NCBI GenBank assembly: GCA_009617715.1
Contig: VTFK01000023.1
Span: 1,984,001-2,048,000 of the forward strand
DNA length: 64,000 nucleotides
Origin: Plectrocnemia conspersa
Taxonomy: Eukaryota > Arthropoda > Insecta > Trichoptera > Polycentropodidae
Reading direction: 5' to 3'
Under the pieces are notes generated by a model. The model was not told the DNA's origin, did not search any database, and saw only the letters and a program-made list of their open reading frames with translations. Each line of letters begins with the position of its first letter. Within the stretch, counting starts at the first letter, position 1. Position numbers and translations under genes: made by a program. Shown here one piece after another: positions 36,801 to 43,928 of this stretch.

Positions 36801-39123
36801 AGATCTGCTCGGCGATTTTGATTCTCCGTCCGTTATGGATTGCAAGATTGGCGTGAGAACGTATCTAGAAGAAGAATTAGCAAAGGCCAAAGAAAAACCT
36901 AAGCTTAGAAAGGTATTTTTTAATGAATAAATATGTTTTATGGATCAATTTTATTATAGCAATATTTAATATTTTTTGAAGGATATGTACGAAAAAATGA
37001 TTCAAATCGATCCTATGGCTCCTACGGATGACGAGCATAGATTGAAAGGCGTTACTAAACCACGTTATATGGTTTGGAGAGAGACTATATCGTCAACTGC
37101 AACTCTAGGCTTCAGAATTGAAGGTATCAAGAAAGCGGATGGTACGAGTTCGAAAGACTTCAAAACGACAAAGTCCGAGGATCAGATTTTGGAAGCTTTC
37201 CGTGACTTTACGAAAGGATTTCCACATATTGTGGTGAGTAGCCTAATCTAGATAGTGATTAATAATAATCAAGAATTATACCGAAATATATAAATAGTCT
37301 GTTCCATTGAATTGTTTTGTACATTGTTTTACATATAAATTATTTTGTTTTAAACTGAAGCACTTAGGTTTATCAGCACATAAAAAATGCATAGTTTTGG
37401 GATACTTTATTAATAGCATTCGGTTGCAAAACTTACGATAAGATAAGCAGTTAAGTGTAATACTGCGAACTTACTATACTAATCGTAAATAAAAAATCAT
37501 TGGAATTTTAGGGGGAATCCAAATAAAGTAGATAAAGTTAGTTTAAATTATCCAAAATCTATTTATAAATAATATAATAACCATGAAAATATAATTTATT
37601 CATTAAAAATAATTAAATTAAAATTTATTTATTTATTCTAAATATTTGAGAATTGCTTGATTGTTGTTGTATATTATAAAATTAAACTAAATTAAAAGTA
37701 AATTAAATATGGCCAAATAAATATGACACATGATTAAAGTTTTAATTAATATGAAATTTTCATTATTATTTTAATTGATATGAAATTTTCATTAAATTAT
37801 TATCAATGAAATTTAAAATGTAAAAAAACTAACATAATTGATCATTTTAAAAAGTCACAGTAAGTCACACGTGACTATTTTTTCTAATTAAAATATATAC
37901 AGTAAATAATAGACAAATATTTTTGCACTAAAAATTCAAACTCTTATCTTATTTTAAAACTATGTTAAATTGCATCTTAAACTGTGGTAAAGTAGCATAT
38001 TTTAATTAAAAATAAAAATAAATATTTTTATTTATTTTTTGATAATTGTGTCTCGGTAGATATAAATAGTTTTGCCTTTGTTTTGCTTTTAAAATGTTCT
38101 TTCAAAAATACCATCAAGTCATATACATTTATAATATTTTTTCTAGAGATTATGTTTAAGTCAAACGTAGAAAAAATGTAAAACATTATTACATAATTAT
38201 GTGAAGTCTAGAAGCGATATCAGACATTTAGATCTGTGTATTATGCATGAAGTTAGTCGTGATTGAAATAATTATATTTTAGTAATGATTCTAAACCAGG
38301 CTAAATTAATTAAAACTGAAAATTAATTAGCTTAAAATAAGATTTTATAAAATACAACAATATTATTCTCACCGTTCATGATCAATTGGGTGGTTTCTTA
38401 CAGCAACATTCAAGCAGGTCATAAATATTTGAGATCAGATAATTTATTATTGTATTATTTATAAACTATATATTCCACGTTTATATTTTTTAAATACTAT
38501 TTTTTTCATGAAAATATATTTTTTTATATTTTTTAATAAAAAAACCATACTAGATAAATTAATTGTGGATCATATAATCTCTAAATGGTTATGTTTTGAT
38601 TGAAAAAATGGTTTAAAATGATTTAATATTAAAACAGTTTTAAATGATACTCAATCAGTTGAGTGTTTATATTATTATTATATTTTTATAAATACTAATT
38701 TCTGAAATACAACTCATTTTAACATTTGCATATTATTATTTTTCAGTCAAGTTATATATTGAGATTGAACGAGGTCAAAGAGATGTTGAAGAAATCCGAG
38801 TTCTTTCAAAGCCACGAAGTTATTGGTAGTTCTTTGCTCTTTGTGCATGACAGAAAGCAAGCGTCCATATGGCTAATCGACTTTGCGAAGACCGTGAAAC
38901 TTCCGAGAACATCAACATTGACCACAATTCGAAATGGACTGTAGGAAATCACGAAGATGGCTATCTGATAGGAATCAATAATCTCATATCGATATTCACA
39001 TCGATACAAGAGGAGAGGGAGAGAGAAGATTTCAACACATTGTTTGGATCGTTAGAATCACCAAACTTGACTAATGCAAAAATGTCAGTGACGACTCCCA
39101 GCGACGTGATAGACGAAACGTGA
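6523..39123 (+). CDS. IP3K: inositol 1,4,5-trisphosphate 3-kinase gene (IP3K), whole locus
   Basis: This entry gives the span of the split gene; its exons are listed separately. The enzyme uses ATP to convert Ins(1,4,5)P3 to Ins(1,3,4,5)P4 and so shapes calcium signalling in the cytosol. Shared exons (36397-39123) encode a basic, Trp-rich calmodulin-binding stretch followed by the inositol polyphosphate kinase fold. Visible motifs are [13 protein letters not shown], the MDCKIG signature, [21 protein letters not shown] and IDFAKT. Three alternative first coding exons (1a at 6523, 1b at 13846, 1c at 36034) all end in phase 0. They would give products of about 430, 502 and 354 residues if the reading frame were continuous. 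As written, the last exon has a frameshift at 38904/38905. Kinase identity is certain. Assignment of exon 1a rests on strand, phase and position. Confidence 0.93.
8170..8219 (+). repeat. 26-bp tandem duplication
   Basis: GGCAATAAAGTAGTATTTGT starts at 8171 and again at 8197. The two copies are identical over about 24 bp, so this looks like a recent local duplication. Confidence 0.85.
8613..8763 (-). repeat. fold-back with hammerhead-ribozyme-like motif (Penelope-like fragment?)
   Basis: A perfect 25-bp inverted repeat joins 8629-8653 and 8735-8759. On the minus strand the left arm reads CTGATGA (8645-8639), one unpaired T, GCTGGAA, loop AAG, TTCTAGC, then GAAACGTA (8620-8613). This is the hammerhead core CUGANGA - stem II - GAAA followed by a minimal stem III and a GUH-type cleavage site. 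Stem II pairs over 7 positions with one G-U. Such tiny-stem-III hammerheads are known from Penelope-like retroelements. The right arm on the plus strand has the CTGATGA and half of stem II, but its GAAA is lost. There is no reverse transcriptase beside it. Confidence 0.5.
11590..11720. repeat. degenerate dispersed repeat family
   Basis: The landmarks CGAAGAT..GGTTGAA and GTAGCTTCGCTTG recur around 8085-8170, 11595-11700 and 30570-30700 with substantial divergence. The copies have no clear ends and no coding potential, so I call it only a weak repeat family. Confidence 0.35.
12748..13112 (+). repeat. dispersed repeat, copy 1
   Basis: It aligns over about 360 bp in direct orientation with 40791-41157. 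Shared anchors are AAGTCCAAATACATTTT, AAAATGTCTATAAA, TTGACAGTTGCGAAA, CATCTCTCA and a final ATATTACTA. A partial extra copy of the beginning lies at 12563-12640. The ends do not show obvious inverted repeats. It may be a non-autonomous element of unknown class. Confidence 0.7.
13437..13845 (+). promoter_or_regulatory. candidate promoter and 5' leader of IP3K exon 1b
   Basis: TATAAAAA at 13438-13445 and TATATAAAT near 13462 precede a GC-richer leader running to the start codon. Neither box is proven. The rise in GC just before exon 1b and the absence of an upstream coding exon support a separate promoter here. Confidence 0.4.
13846..14343 (+). CDS. IP3K: IP3K alternative first coding exon 1b
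   Basis: It encodes 166 residues from ATG to a clean donor AAG|GTTAGT in phase 0. The N-terminus is His/Lys-rich (runs of HHHH near residues 24-27 and HHH near 36-38). A basic [11 protein letters not shown] stretch follows, then [18 protein letters not shown] and the acidic [17 protein letters not shown], ending in a Pro-rich PPPSFPK. The [17 protein letters not shown] and [12 protein letters not shown] blocks are what I know from the N-terminal region of insect IP3K2-type kinases. The segment is regulatory and predicted to be largely disordered. It joins exon 2 at 36397 in frame. Confidence 0.85.
15195..15345 (+). repeat. tandem duplication, about 97-bp period
   Basis: AAAAAGGCAATTGTTTTTTA followed by TTAAATTAATACTATTTTTTAA occurs twice, starting near 15196 and 15293, with a few differences. 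Confidence 0.75.
15364..15645 (+). mobile_element. piggyBac-like element fragment
   Basis: The left end reads TTAA then CCCTTTAAGTGCTC. The subterminal palindrome TCGGATTTATCCGA near 15627 matches the GCGGATTTATCCGC palindrome of the element ending at 4048. GAGTGTGAGATTAATCCGAA also resembles its CTCACACTT units. No matching right terminus is found. Confidence 0.45.
21955..22070. repeat. AT-rich tandem repeat, about 39-bp period
   Basis: Units of TATTTTAAATGTGAAATTTT-type sequence followed by AAAATAATAA repeat about three times with minor changes. Confidence 0.7.
23830..23893 (+). promoter_or_regulatory. U1 snRNA promoter region (PSE expected)
   Basis: Transcription of snRNA genes needs a proximal sequence element about 40-65 bp upstream. 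That interval here is unusually GC-rich for the window. I cannot match it to a specific insect consensus with certainty, so this marks the expected location only. Confidence 0.35.
23894..24055 (+). ncRNA. U1: U1 spliceosomal snRNA
   Basis: The RNA begins ATACTTACCTGG, the 5' splice-site pairing arm. Stem-loop I closes with GGGGATACC..GGTTCCCC around the U1-70K loop GATCACGAAGG. Stem-loop II contains the U1A-binding loop ATTGCACT at 23958-23965. An AATTTTTGG Sm site lies at 24018-24026. The 3' stem-loop IV GGGAC..GTCCC ends near 24055. The length, about 162 nt, is normal. All functional elements are intact, so it is probably expressed. It lies in sense orientation inside the IP3K intron between exons 1b and 1c. 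A T/A-rich segment follows that could serve as the 3' box. Confidence 0.95.
24056..25125 (+). other. IP3K intron, plain AT-rich stretch
   Basis: Beyond the U1 3' region I see no gene, RNA or bounded element here. Confidence 0.5.
25130..25631 (+). mobile_element. piggyBac-like MITE, copy 1 (502 bp)
   Basis: It is flanked by TTAA at 25126-25129 and 25632-25635. The outer end reads CCCTTTGAGCGATATT and is followed by the palindrome GCCGTACATGTACGGC. The inner end is degenerate (AAATGG before TTAA). It aligns in inverse orientation with 29490-30007 over its whole length. Anchors include GTAAAATAAATTAACGA, TATAATTTACTATAAATGC and CCAGGTGTATA. It has no ORF and is non-autonomous. Confidence 0.8.
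25983..26198 (+). other. unidentified coding-like ORF, part 1
   Basis: About 70 codons are open after a possible acceptor TTCTTTAG|TTG, with no ATG at the beginning. The middle, [16 protein letters not shown], looks protein-like and is followed by a hydrophobic stretch. It stops at TAA 26196-26198. Composition is less AT-rich than the flanks. It lies about 70 bp before the next ORF. The family is not recognised, and it may be a decayed captured gene. Confidence 0.25.
26270..26608 (+). CDS. hypothetical 112-residue ORF
   Basis: An ATG-initiated frame of 112 codons begins [17 protein letters not shown] and contains [20 protein letters not shown] and a Lys/Asn-rich C-terminal half. It is the longest uninterrupted frame in the 22-kb IP3K intron, and its composition differs from the neighbouring AT tracts. 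I do not recognise a domain. It lies between the two inverted piggyBac-like MITEs, but the frame shows no transposase motif. It could be a small intronic gene, a captured fragment or chance. Confidence 0.3.
   Translation: MEQQIVLQVSDQKFLTFLIHCAKYVNPFIGDTHGTIISRTLICHIVSQIFLYGQDVPKVFAMSLKCRYLITYFSSFENLNRAYDNFIKIAKLSDTFSVSDREVFNLLSYNNI
26620..27570 (+). other. IP3K intron, no supported feature
   Basis: A 61-codon frame at 26605-26790 follows the hypothetical ORF but shows no recognisable motif. The rest is AT-rich DNA in which I see nothing definite. Confidence 0.4.
27573..27660 (+). repeat. tRNA-like short repeat (SINE-like)
   Basis: It contains CAGACTCATAATCTAAAGG, a tRNA-like anticodon arm, and GGTTCGAGTC, a B-box, followed by GAATTTTTATT. 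It has no proper acceptor stem. The same family occurs at 3029-3119 and 53051-53141. Confidence 0.55.
27799..27880 (+). repeat. second tRNA-like repeat family, copy 1
   Basis: It shares TCTGATTGACT, CTCAGT(A/T)GGT, ATTTACCCC, TTGTAACGCATTGGGCTTAC and AGGTTACAACG with 30093-30172. CTCAGTAGGT is A-box-like. TTGTAAC and GTTACAA form a hairpin. It is a dispersed short repeat and probably tRNA-derived. Confidence 0.6.
27900..29170 (+). other. IP3K intron with a solitary piggyBac-like end
   Basis: TTAA CCCTTTTACTGTCACATGC at 28563-28585 has the form of a piggyBac-type terminus, but I find no partner end. Nothing else is supported. Confidence 0.35.
29178..29419. mobile_element. probable hAT-type MITE
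   Basis: The ends TACGGTCCCCAGA and, read inward, AAAGGTGACCAGA are related. The flanks CATTAAC (29171-29177) and CAATAAC (29420-29426) match at 6 of 7 positions. Repeated AGGAC motifs lie in the subterminal regions. The boundaries are less certain than for the other elements. Confidence 0.45.
29490..30007 (-). mobile_element. piggyBac-like MITE, copy 2 (518 bp)
   Basis: The outer end, read on the minus strand, is CCCTTTTTACGGTATC followed by GCCGTACATGTACGG. It borders TTAA at 30008-30011. The inner end CCCATTGAG borders TGAA (29486-29489), a one-base variant of TTAA. It is an inverted copy of 25130-25631. A (GA)n run near 29631 and an (AT)n run near 29917 are expansions inside it. Confidence 0.78.
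30093..30172 (+). repeat. second tRNA-like repeat family, copy 2
   Basis: It is homologous to 27799-27880, with a 3-4-bp insertion before CTCAGTTGGTT. The GTTGTAAC/GTTACAAC hairpin is preserved. Confidence 0.6.
30180..32700 (+). other. IP3K intron, 3' half
   Basis: It is mostly AT-rich. A degenerate repeat copy lies at 30570-30700. The stretch 31420-31830 has balanced composition and several TAATTA and AATTAAT homeodomain-type motifs without an ORF, so it is a plausible regulatory island. Confidence 0.4.
32700..33290 (+). other. GC-richer island with short ORFs (alternative promoter?)
   Basis: Composition rises clearly here. On the plus strand an ATG at about 32867 opens 59 codons that read [18 protein letters not shown] and later [17 protein letters not shown], with a stop near 33046. 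On the minus strand 62 codons are open at 32719-32907. Neither is recognised. Its place 3 kb before exon 1c would suit a further alternative 5' exon or promoter of IP3K, but I find no strong donor site. Confidence 0.3.
33300..35810 (+). other. IP3K intron, AT-rich
   Basis: No supported gene or element. Frames at 34108-34328 overlap on opposite strands and look random. Confidence 0.45.
35820..36033 (+). promoter_or_regulatory. probable promoter/leader of IP3K exon 1c
   Basis: A compact GC-richer segment (about 35840-35890) lies directly before the short first exon and is followed by an A/T-rich leader. No canonical TATA at the right spacing is obvious. It is inferred from position. Confidence 0.35.
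36034..36087 (+). CDS. IP3K: IP3K alternative first coding exon 1c
   Basis: A short exon encodes 18 residues ([18 protein letters not shown]) and ends at a consensus donor GAA|GTAAGT in phase 0. It lies 309 bp before exon 2. Splicing would give the shortest kinase, essentially calmodulin-binding region plus catalytic domain. The ATG context AACATGG is good. Confidence 0.75.
36397..36573 (+). CDS. IP3K: IP3K exon 2: calmodulin-binding segment and start of kinase domain
   Basis: The acceptor is TTTATTTCAG|TCT and the donor CAA|GTTAGT, giving 59 codons in phase 0. [14 protein letters not shown] followed by KKQRYPW matches the basic, Trp-rich calmodulin-binding region of animal IP3Ks. The kinase fold then begins with [13 protein letters not shown] and GTILKKL, whose lysines lie in the ATP-binding lobe. 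All three first exons converge on this exon. Confidence 0.95.
36637..36709 (+). CDS. IP3K: IP3K exon 3
   Basis: The acceptor is TTTTTAAAG|ATA. The sequence reads [16 protein letters not shown] up to DDGE, and the donor GTAAGT leaves one base (phase 1). It corresponds to the LRPYVPxYxG segment of the family. Confidence 0.93.
36782..36912 (+). CDS. IP3K: IP3K exon 4: MDCKIG signature
   Basis: It completes a split Thr codon and reads [19 protein letters not shown], then [13 protein letters not shown]. The PSVMDCKIG block is the inositol polyphosphate kinase signature (PxxxDxKxG), where Asp and Lys help position substrate and nucleotide. The donor is AAG|GTATTT, phase 0. Confidence 0.95.
36982..37233 (+). 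CDS. IP3K: IP3K exon 5: substrate-binding region
   Basis: There are 84 codons between acceptor GAAG|GAT and donor GTG|GTGAGT. The exon contains [20 protein letters not shown] and then [20 protein letters not shown], the part of the fold that makes IP3Ks specific for Ins(1,4,5)P3. Conservation is very high throughout. Confidence 0.95.
37234..38746 (+). other. last IP3K intron
   Basis: 1.5 kb of AT-rich DNA between a GTGAGT donor and a TTTTTCAG acceptor. A small tandem repeat (ATATGAAATTTTCATTA) lies near 37750-37800. Nothing else is seen. Confidence 0.6.
38747..39123 (+). CDS. IP3K: IP3K last coding exon with apparent frameshift
   Basis: The first frame reads [12 protein letters not shown] and then [12 protein letters not shown], both signature blocks of the family, but continues only to a stop at 38942-38944. 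From 38905 the next frame encodes [19 protein letters not shown] and [12 protein letters not shown], the expected remainder, and runs to TGA at 39121-39123. One base appears to be missing between 38904 and 38905 (CTTCC|GAGAAC). No intron fits. Taken literally, the protein loses the conserved [13 protein letters not shown] segment. An assembly or base-calling indel is the simplest explanation. A real loss-of-function allele is the alternative. The extension after INNLISIF is a variable Glu/Arg/Ser-rich tail. Confidence 0.9.
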
Positions 39124-39790
39124 ATATCTACGTTAACAAATATGCGAAATTTTGTGTATATATATTAAGATATATGAATCCAGAAAGGTGAATGGTTCTG
39201 GCCGCGGTCAGAAGAAGCACAAATCACGCTTTAACGATGAGGCATTGAATCGCCTGCATTTATTCCTTGTACATAGATAAATTTAAGTATTTTAATCCAC
39301 GTACAATTTACCGACTTGTGATTATTTTTTAATGATTAACATTCAGTTCACGTATTTTATTTTGTATACTCAATATAACGAAATATAAGCATAGGCTATA
39401 TATTGAAATTTCCGTTGTGATGTATATATATAACGAATATTATATAAAAAATTAAAGACTCTTATGATGTATGCTAATTTAATTAGTATTAACTTTGTAA
39501 CGTACGTAAAGTATTTAACTTTTAAATATGCTATAAATATTAACGTTTTAAATATTACATTAATGTGTAGATAATTTTGTTGTTTGTAAACGTATAAAAT
39601 CTGAGTGCCTTGATAAGGTATACTATGAGACTATATAAATGTGTTTATATTAAATATAAACTGTTTGTATTATAACGTCAATATTTAATAACATATGCAA
39701 TAGTCATGGATTTGTACGAATTTATTGAGAGAAAATGAAATTTTTGACTGAAATATTAAGGACAATAAATCAATGGTATTTAATATTACT
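39124..39790 (+). other. IP3K 3' UTR with candidate poly(A) signals
   Basis: ATTAAA at 39451-39456 and AATAAA at 39764-39769 follow the stop codon in AT-rich DNA. Either could end the transcript. Confidence 0.45.
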
Positions 39791-40785
39791 ATTATTTTTA
39801 ATTTTTCCCATAATGATTTAATACAATTTGTGAACCTGTATTGAAATAGCAAATTCCGTTCCAGCCTGCAGAATAGCATTTATTGTAATAACTCTATCTA
39901 ATAAGAATTTTATATACCTCTATCAAATTATCATTTATTTTATTATTATTTATTGTTCAATGACATCAATGATGAATTTATAAAAGCAAAATTTGACACT
40001 GATTAGCTATATACTTATTTATTTAATATGTTTGTTTAAACATCGTCGTTTTTCCATTAACAAAATTATAAAAAATAGTTTTTAATATTGATTATAATGA
40101 ATATCATATATTTAATTAATTTAAAGCTAAGTGTTGTGCTTTAGAATTTAATTATATTATTTAAAAGTAAAATCAATACAAAAACGAAAATAGTTTTTGT
40201 TGTATTGAGTCTACATATACTTATACTACGTAGCTTTTTTGCTATAGATGTCTTTATCATTTTTGTGATATTATTTCCTTAAGATTAAACTTATTTACAA
40301 TTTTTAGCTAAGCGGATTCAAAAAATTCTTTTTTATGTAAATTATCTACATAAAACAAAGCTGTCATTAGTTTATTCCTAGATGGTAAAGTATTTTTGCT
40401 TATACAATATATAATAGTTGATTACATCGGTATGATGCATTTTATAATTTAATAAAATCGTTGTTAACAAAAAACTATACATACCAGCAGATAAAAATAG
40501 TTGTGGCAAAAATGATTCATAAAGCAATGCATTACAAAACATCTGTAAAACTATTATAAAAATTCCTATTCATGCAAGCAATAGCTAATGACAAGTAGTA
40601 AGGTCATTTGGTAACAAGAAAGCTGCACATGCAGGAAGAAAATAATATTATATTAAAAATATGTGATCAAAATTGTAATCCCTACAAAGTAATTCATTAA
40701 GCAATGCATCACAAAGTGGCTGTTAGATTTTTTTAGGGCAATTACAACAAAAAATGAAACATTAAGCTAATTAAATATAAAAACT
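39791..40785. other. convergent intergenic DNA
   Basis: AT-rich. TTCAT(A/T)AAGCAATGCAT(T/C)ACAAA occurs twice (near 40515 and 40695), suggesting an old partial duplication. No gene is seen. Confidence 0.45.
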
Positions 40786-40790
40786 AGATA

Positions 40791-41157
40791 AGTCCAAATA
40801 CATTTTCACCAGTAGATATATATTTCTACTAACGAAAATATAATTTAACTGATAGGTGCAAATATGCTGCTCTAAAATGTCTATAAAACTCAATTTGACA
40901 GTTGCGAAATGTCTATTTGCTGTTCAAACCCAAATCTAACCTGATGAAAGCTTTAAAATTAATTATAGTTTTAGGACTTTTATTGGGTCAATTCCAAAAT
41001 ATAAACTAAGCCAATTCATCTCTCAAGGGAAAATAAGCGGAAGAATAAATACAGACATCCATCGCATCTCACATATTTCTCCATAGTTTGTCTGCATTTC
41101 GATATTACACTTATGTTTTAAAAATATGATAGCTATATTTTTCAATATTACTATGGA
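40791..41157 (+). repeat. dispersed repeat, copy 2
   Basis: Direct copy of 12748-13112 (see there), with many substitutions and small indels. The shared TTGACAGTTGCGAAA block makes the alignment unambiguous. Confidence 0.7.
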
Positions 41158-41159
41158 TT

Positions 41160-42860
41160 TCTAATATAAGAGAACTGATCAAAATATTTTCATGTTTAAA
41201 ATCTATAATAAATTAGGAATATTTAAAATCCATAATAAAATAAAAAATATTTTTAAGGTTGAAAAATTTTTTGAATAAATCTTGAAATTTTATTTTGAAA
41301 CTTTATAATTTAAAAAATATTTAAATTAGTGTTATACAATTTTGTGTTGTTTCCTTTCGAAGGCGTCAGTAAGAAATAATTTTTGCAACACTATGTGTTT
41401 AGTAGTAGGTTGTTAATGAATAGTACTTATTTTGAAACTTTGCCCCTTTTTGTTGGAAATATTTTTTCAAGCGAAATTTAAAAAATTCTCTAAAAACTAT
41501 AACTTTAAATTGCCAGTGTTCGTCAAAATTTAAGTACTCTTTTTTGTATAGGGAAGCTAGTACAAATCCACATTATTTATATGCTATTTTAAATCCCGTA
41601 TAAACTAAACATATTTAAAAAAAATATTTCTTTTAGAATTTGATGATTTTTATACATACAAGTTTTTTACAATTCAAATCAATAAAACCAATTTGGTAGT
41701 TCGTTATCAAGCGCGCCAAATACTGGTATTTCCCTTTTAAATTTGCTTACATGTGACAGCTGTCATCTGAGCGTTGGCTGCGCGCAGCTCTGCGCAATTA
41801 AATAAACAGTGAAATATGTAATAATTTATAGTAATAATATTATATTAATATTAATATAATATAATATTATATTATATTTTAATATTAATATTAATATAAT
41901 ATAATATAATATATATGTTATAATCACATATTTTTTCTTACAAAGTGGCAATTGAAGATGATTCAAAGTGATGTAGTATTGGAATTATAGACAATATAAT
42001 TAAAAGCCAATAAGTGTTTGCTTATATGAATAATATATCACGGTTATTCTAACAAAATTACTATTGACTTTCTAGGATCAAATATTAAAAGACTAAATAG
42101 CGCTGATTTGTCAATTAAAGGTATACATACCAAAGTTAATTAAACATATTACAATGCTAGTAATAATGAAAAATCTTGTATTAGTTTAAACAATTTGATG
42201 ACCTATATGGCTACAACGTAGAATTGGTATATATAAACAAAGAGTGAATCTTCTCACGTTGCAGTCACTGTCAGCAAGTATTATCTTTTTATAAAGAACA
42301 TTCTACATAAGTTTGATGTAACTGAATATCTTGAATTTGGCTATTCCTAAAGAGGAATGATGACACAGATTGATTAAAAACCATAACGTATACATATTTT
42401 GCCACATCGGAATTAAAAATAAGCCACTCTTAGATATTTTGGTTATCGATTATTCCAGGTATGCAATCACATATTTATAATCATTGTAAAATGTCTATTA
42501 GATAACATCTAAGAAACTAAACATATGTATATTGCGAGTCGTCGCTTGGAACGGAACGATCTAGGTGAATTTTTTTGCTACAATATTGGTTTTAATTTAT
42601 TTTGCTGTAACCAAACTTCTTTAGCTAAATAACAGACTGCATCACAATCATTGTCACGCGATCGTCGTGAAAGATAGTATCCCTAAATATCGATTGATAA
42701 AAAAATACGTTTTATTAGCATTTATATCGTTTGATCGACATTAACCTCAATCCTCATAAGTACTAAGTGTACATTTGCAATTCAAGTAATTATATTCAGT
42801 CAAATCTAACGAACATGTGCATCAAATCGGAAGCAATGATAATGTTTATGTAACGTAAAA
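41160..42860. other. intergenic DNA with AT palindromic tract
   Basis: The piece 41826-41915 is an AATATTAATATAATAT-type low-complexity palindromic tract. No gene is recognisable elsewhere. Confidence 0.45.
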
Positions 42861-42869
42861 GGAAAAACT

Positions 42870-43230
42870 CACTTTTCGGTGTCAGAACTCAGAATTTGAA
42901 GATTTCAACAGGAAGATTGTTTGTATAGTGTATTCTTCTAATCCTCACACACATGTATATATTTAATTTTCATAATTATAACACACTTAGTTAATTTACA
43001 ATCCGAATATTTATATTCAGTCAAATCGACAAAATAATGAAAATTATTGTCGCGTAGCAAAATTTTATTATTAAATAATAATTATTTAAAACTGTTGTTA
43101 CGGTACTGTCGGCCATCTTGTTTTATATTTGAATGCTTATTTTTCATTGGTCGACAACAAAAGAATTCATTAGCGGAGGCTCAGAAATCATCGAGCCAAC
43201 TCCATTTTTATTTTTATTAATTATGATCAA
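42870..43230 (+). repeat. dispersed repeat, plus-strand copy
   Basis: It is homologous in inverse orientation to about 55610-55950. Anchors are CTAATCCTCACA, ATATTCAGTCAAATCGA, CGGCCATCTTGTTTTATATT and GAATGCTTATTTTTCATTGG. A partial extra copy of the ATTCAGTCAAATC part precedes it at 42748-42815. Confidence 0.75.
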
Positions 43231-43239
43231 ACATATTTA

Positions 43240-43928
43240 CTTTGTTTACGTGTATTATTATACACCATTCATACGTGTATTATTATATACCAACAATTAT
43301 ATTGTAGAAGATAGATTATTATAAATGCTTCTGAGAGATGTTTCATTATATAGGGTTTTTCTATATAATATATTTTTAAAATATAAATAGAATTAGAGAC
43401 ATCTGTTTCTATTTAAATTAAAAAATATATCTTATATTTTCAATCGTCAGGTGTCACTAGCAGCACGGGTGGATATTTTCCATATAATTCGTTTTTCTTA
43501 CCGATATTTACTGTAGTAGAAGAAAGTAGTATGTAAGTCTAGAATACATTTTAGTAGGAAAAAATAGCCATATTAGTTTAATTGAGTATTATTTAAATAA
43601 AAAAATAGCAAACAATGACAAATTAAGTTTATTGTTAATAAAGTCTTATTAAAAAATCTAATTTCGTACACTTGTACCATATTATTTATTTATAGCTTTT
43701 ATTTAAAAATAATAATACTTATCTAAATATCACATATTTTTAACAAAATTTAACTACTTTAAATAAATTATTTTTCAAAATCATGAAAAAATATACTAAT
43801 TTATCCAATTACATATAATACATATGCTATTCATTAAACAGTAGTTGACTTTGTCAAATTTCAAATTTGATTTATAGTATTTAAAAAAATGATGCTTTGG
43901 CAGTCACTATGTATTGCTCGATCTTTAA
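43240..43928 (-). other. Ork1 3' flank with candidate poly(A) signals
   Basis: On the minus strand AATAAA motifs fall at 43703-43698 and 43690-43685, about 225-245 bp after the Ork1 stop codon. The rest is AT-rich. Confidence 0.45.
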
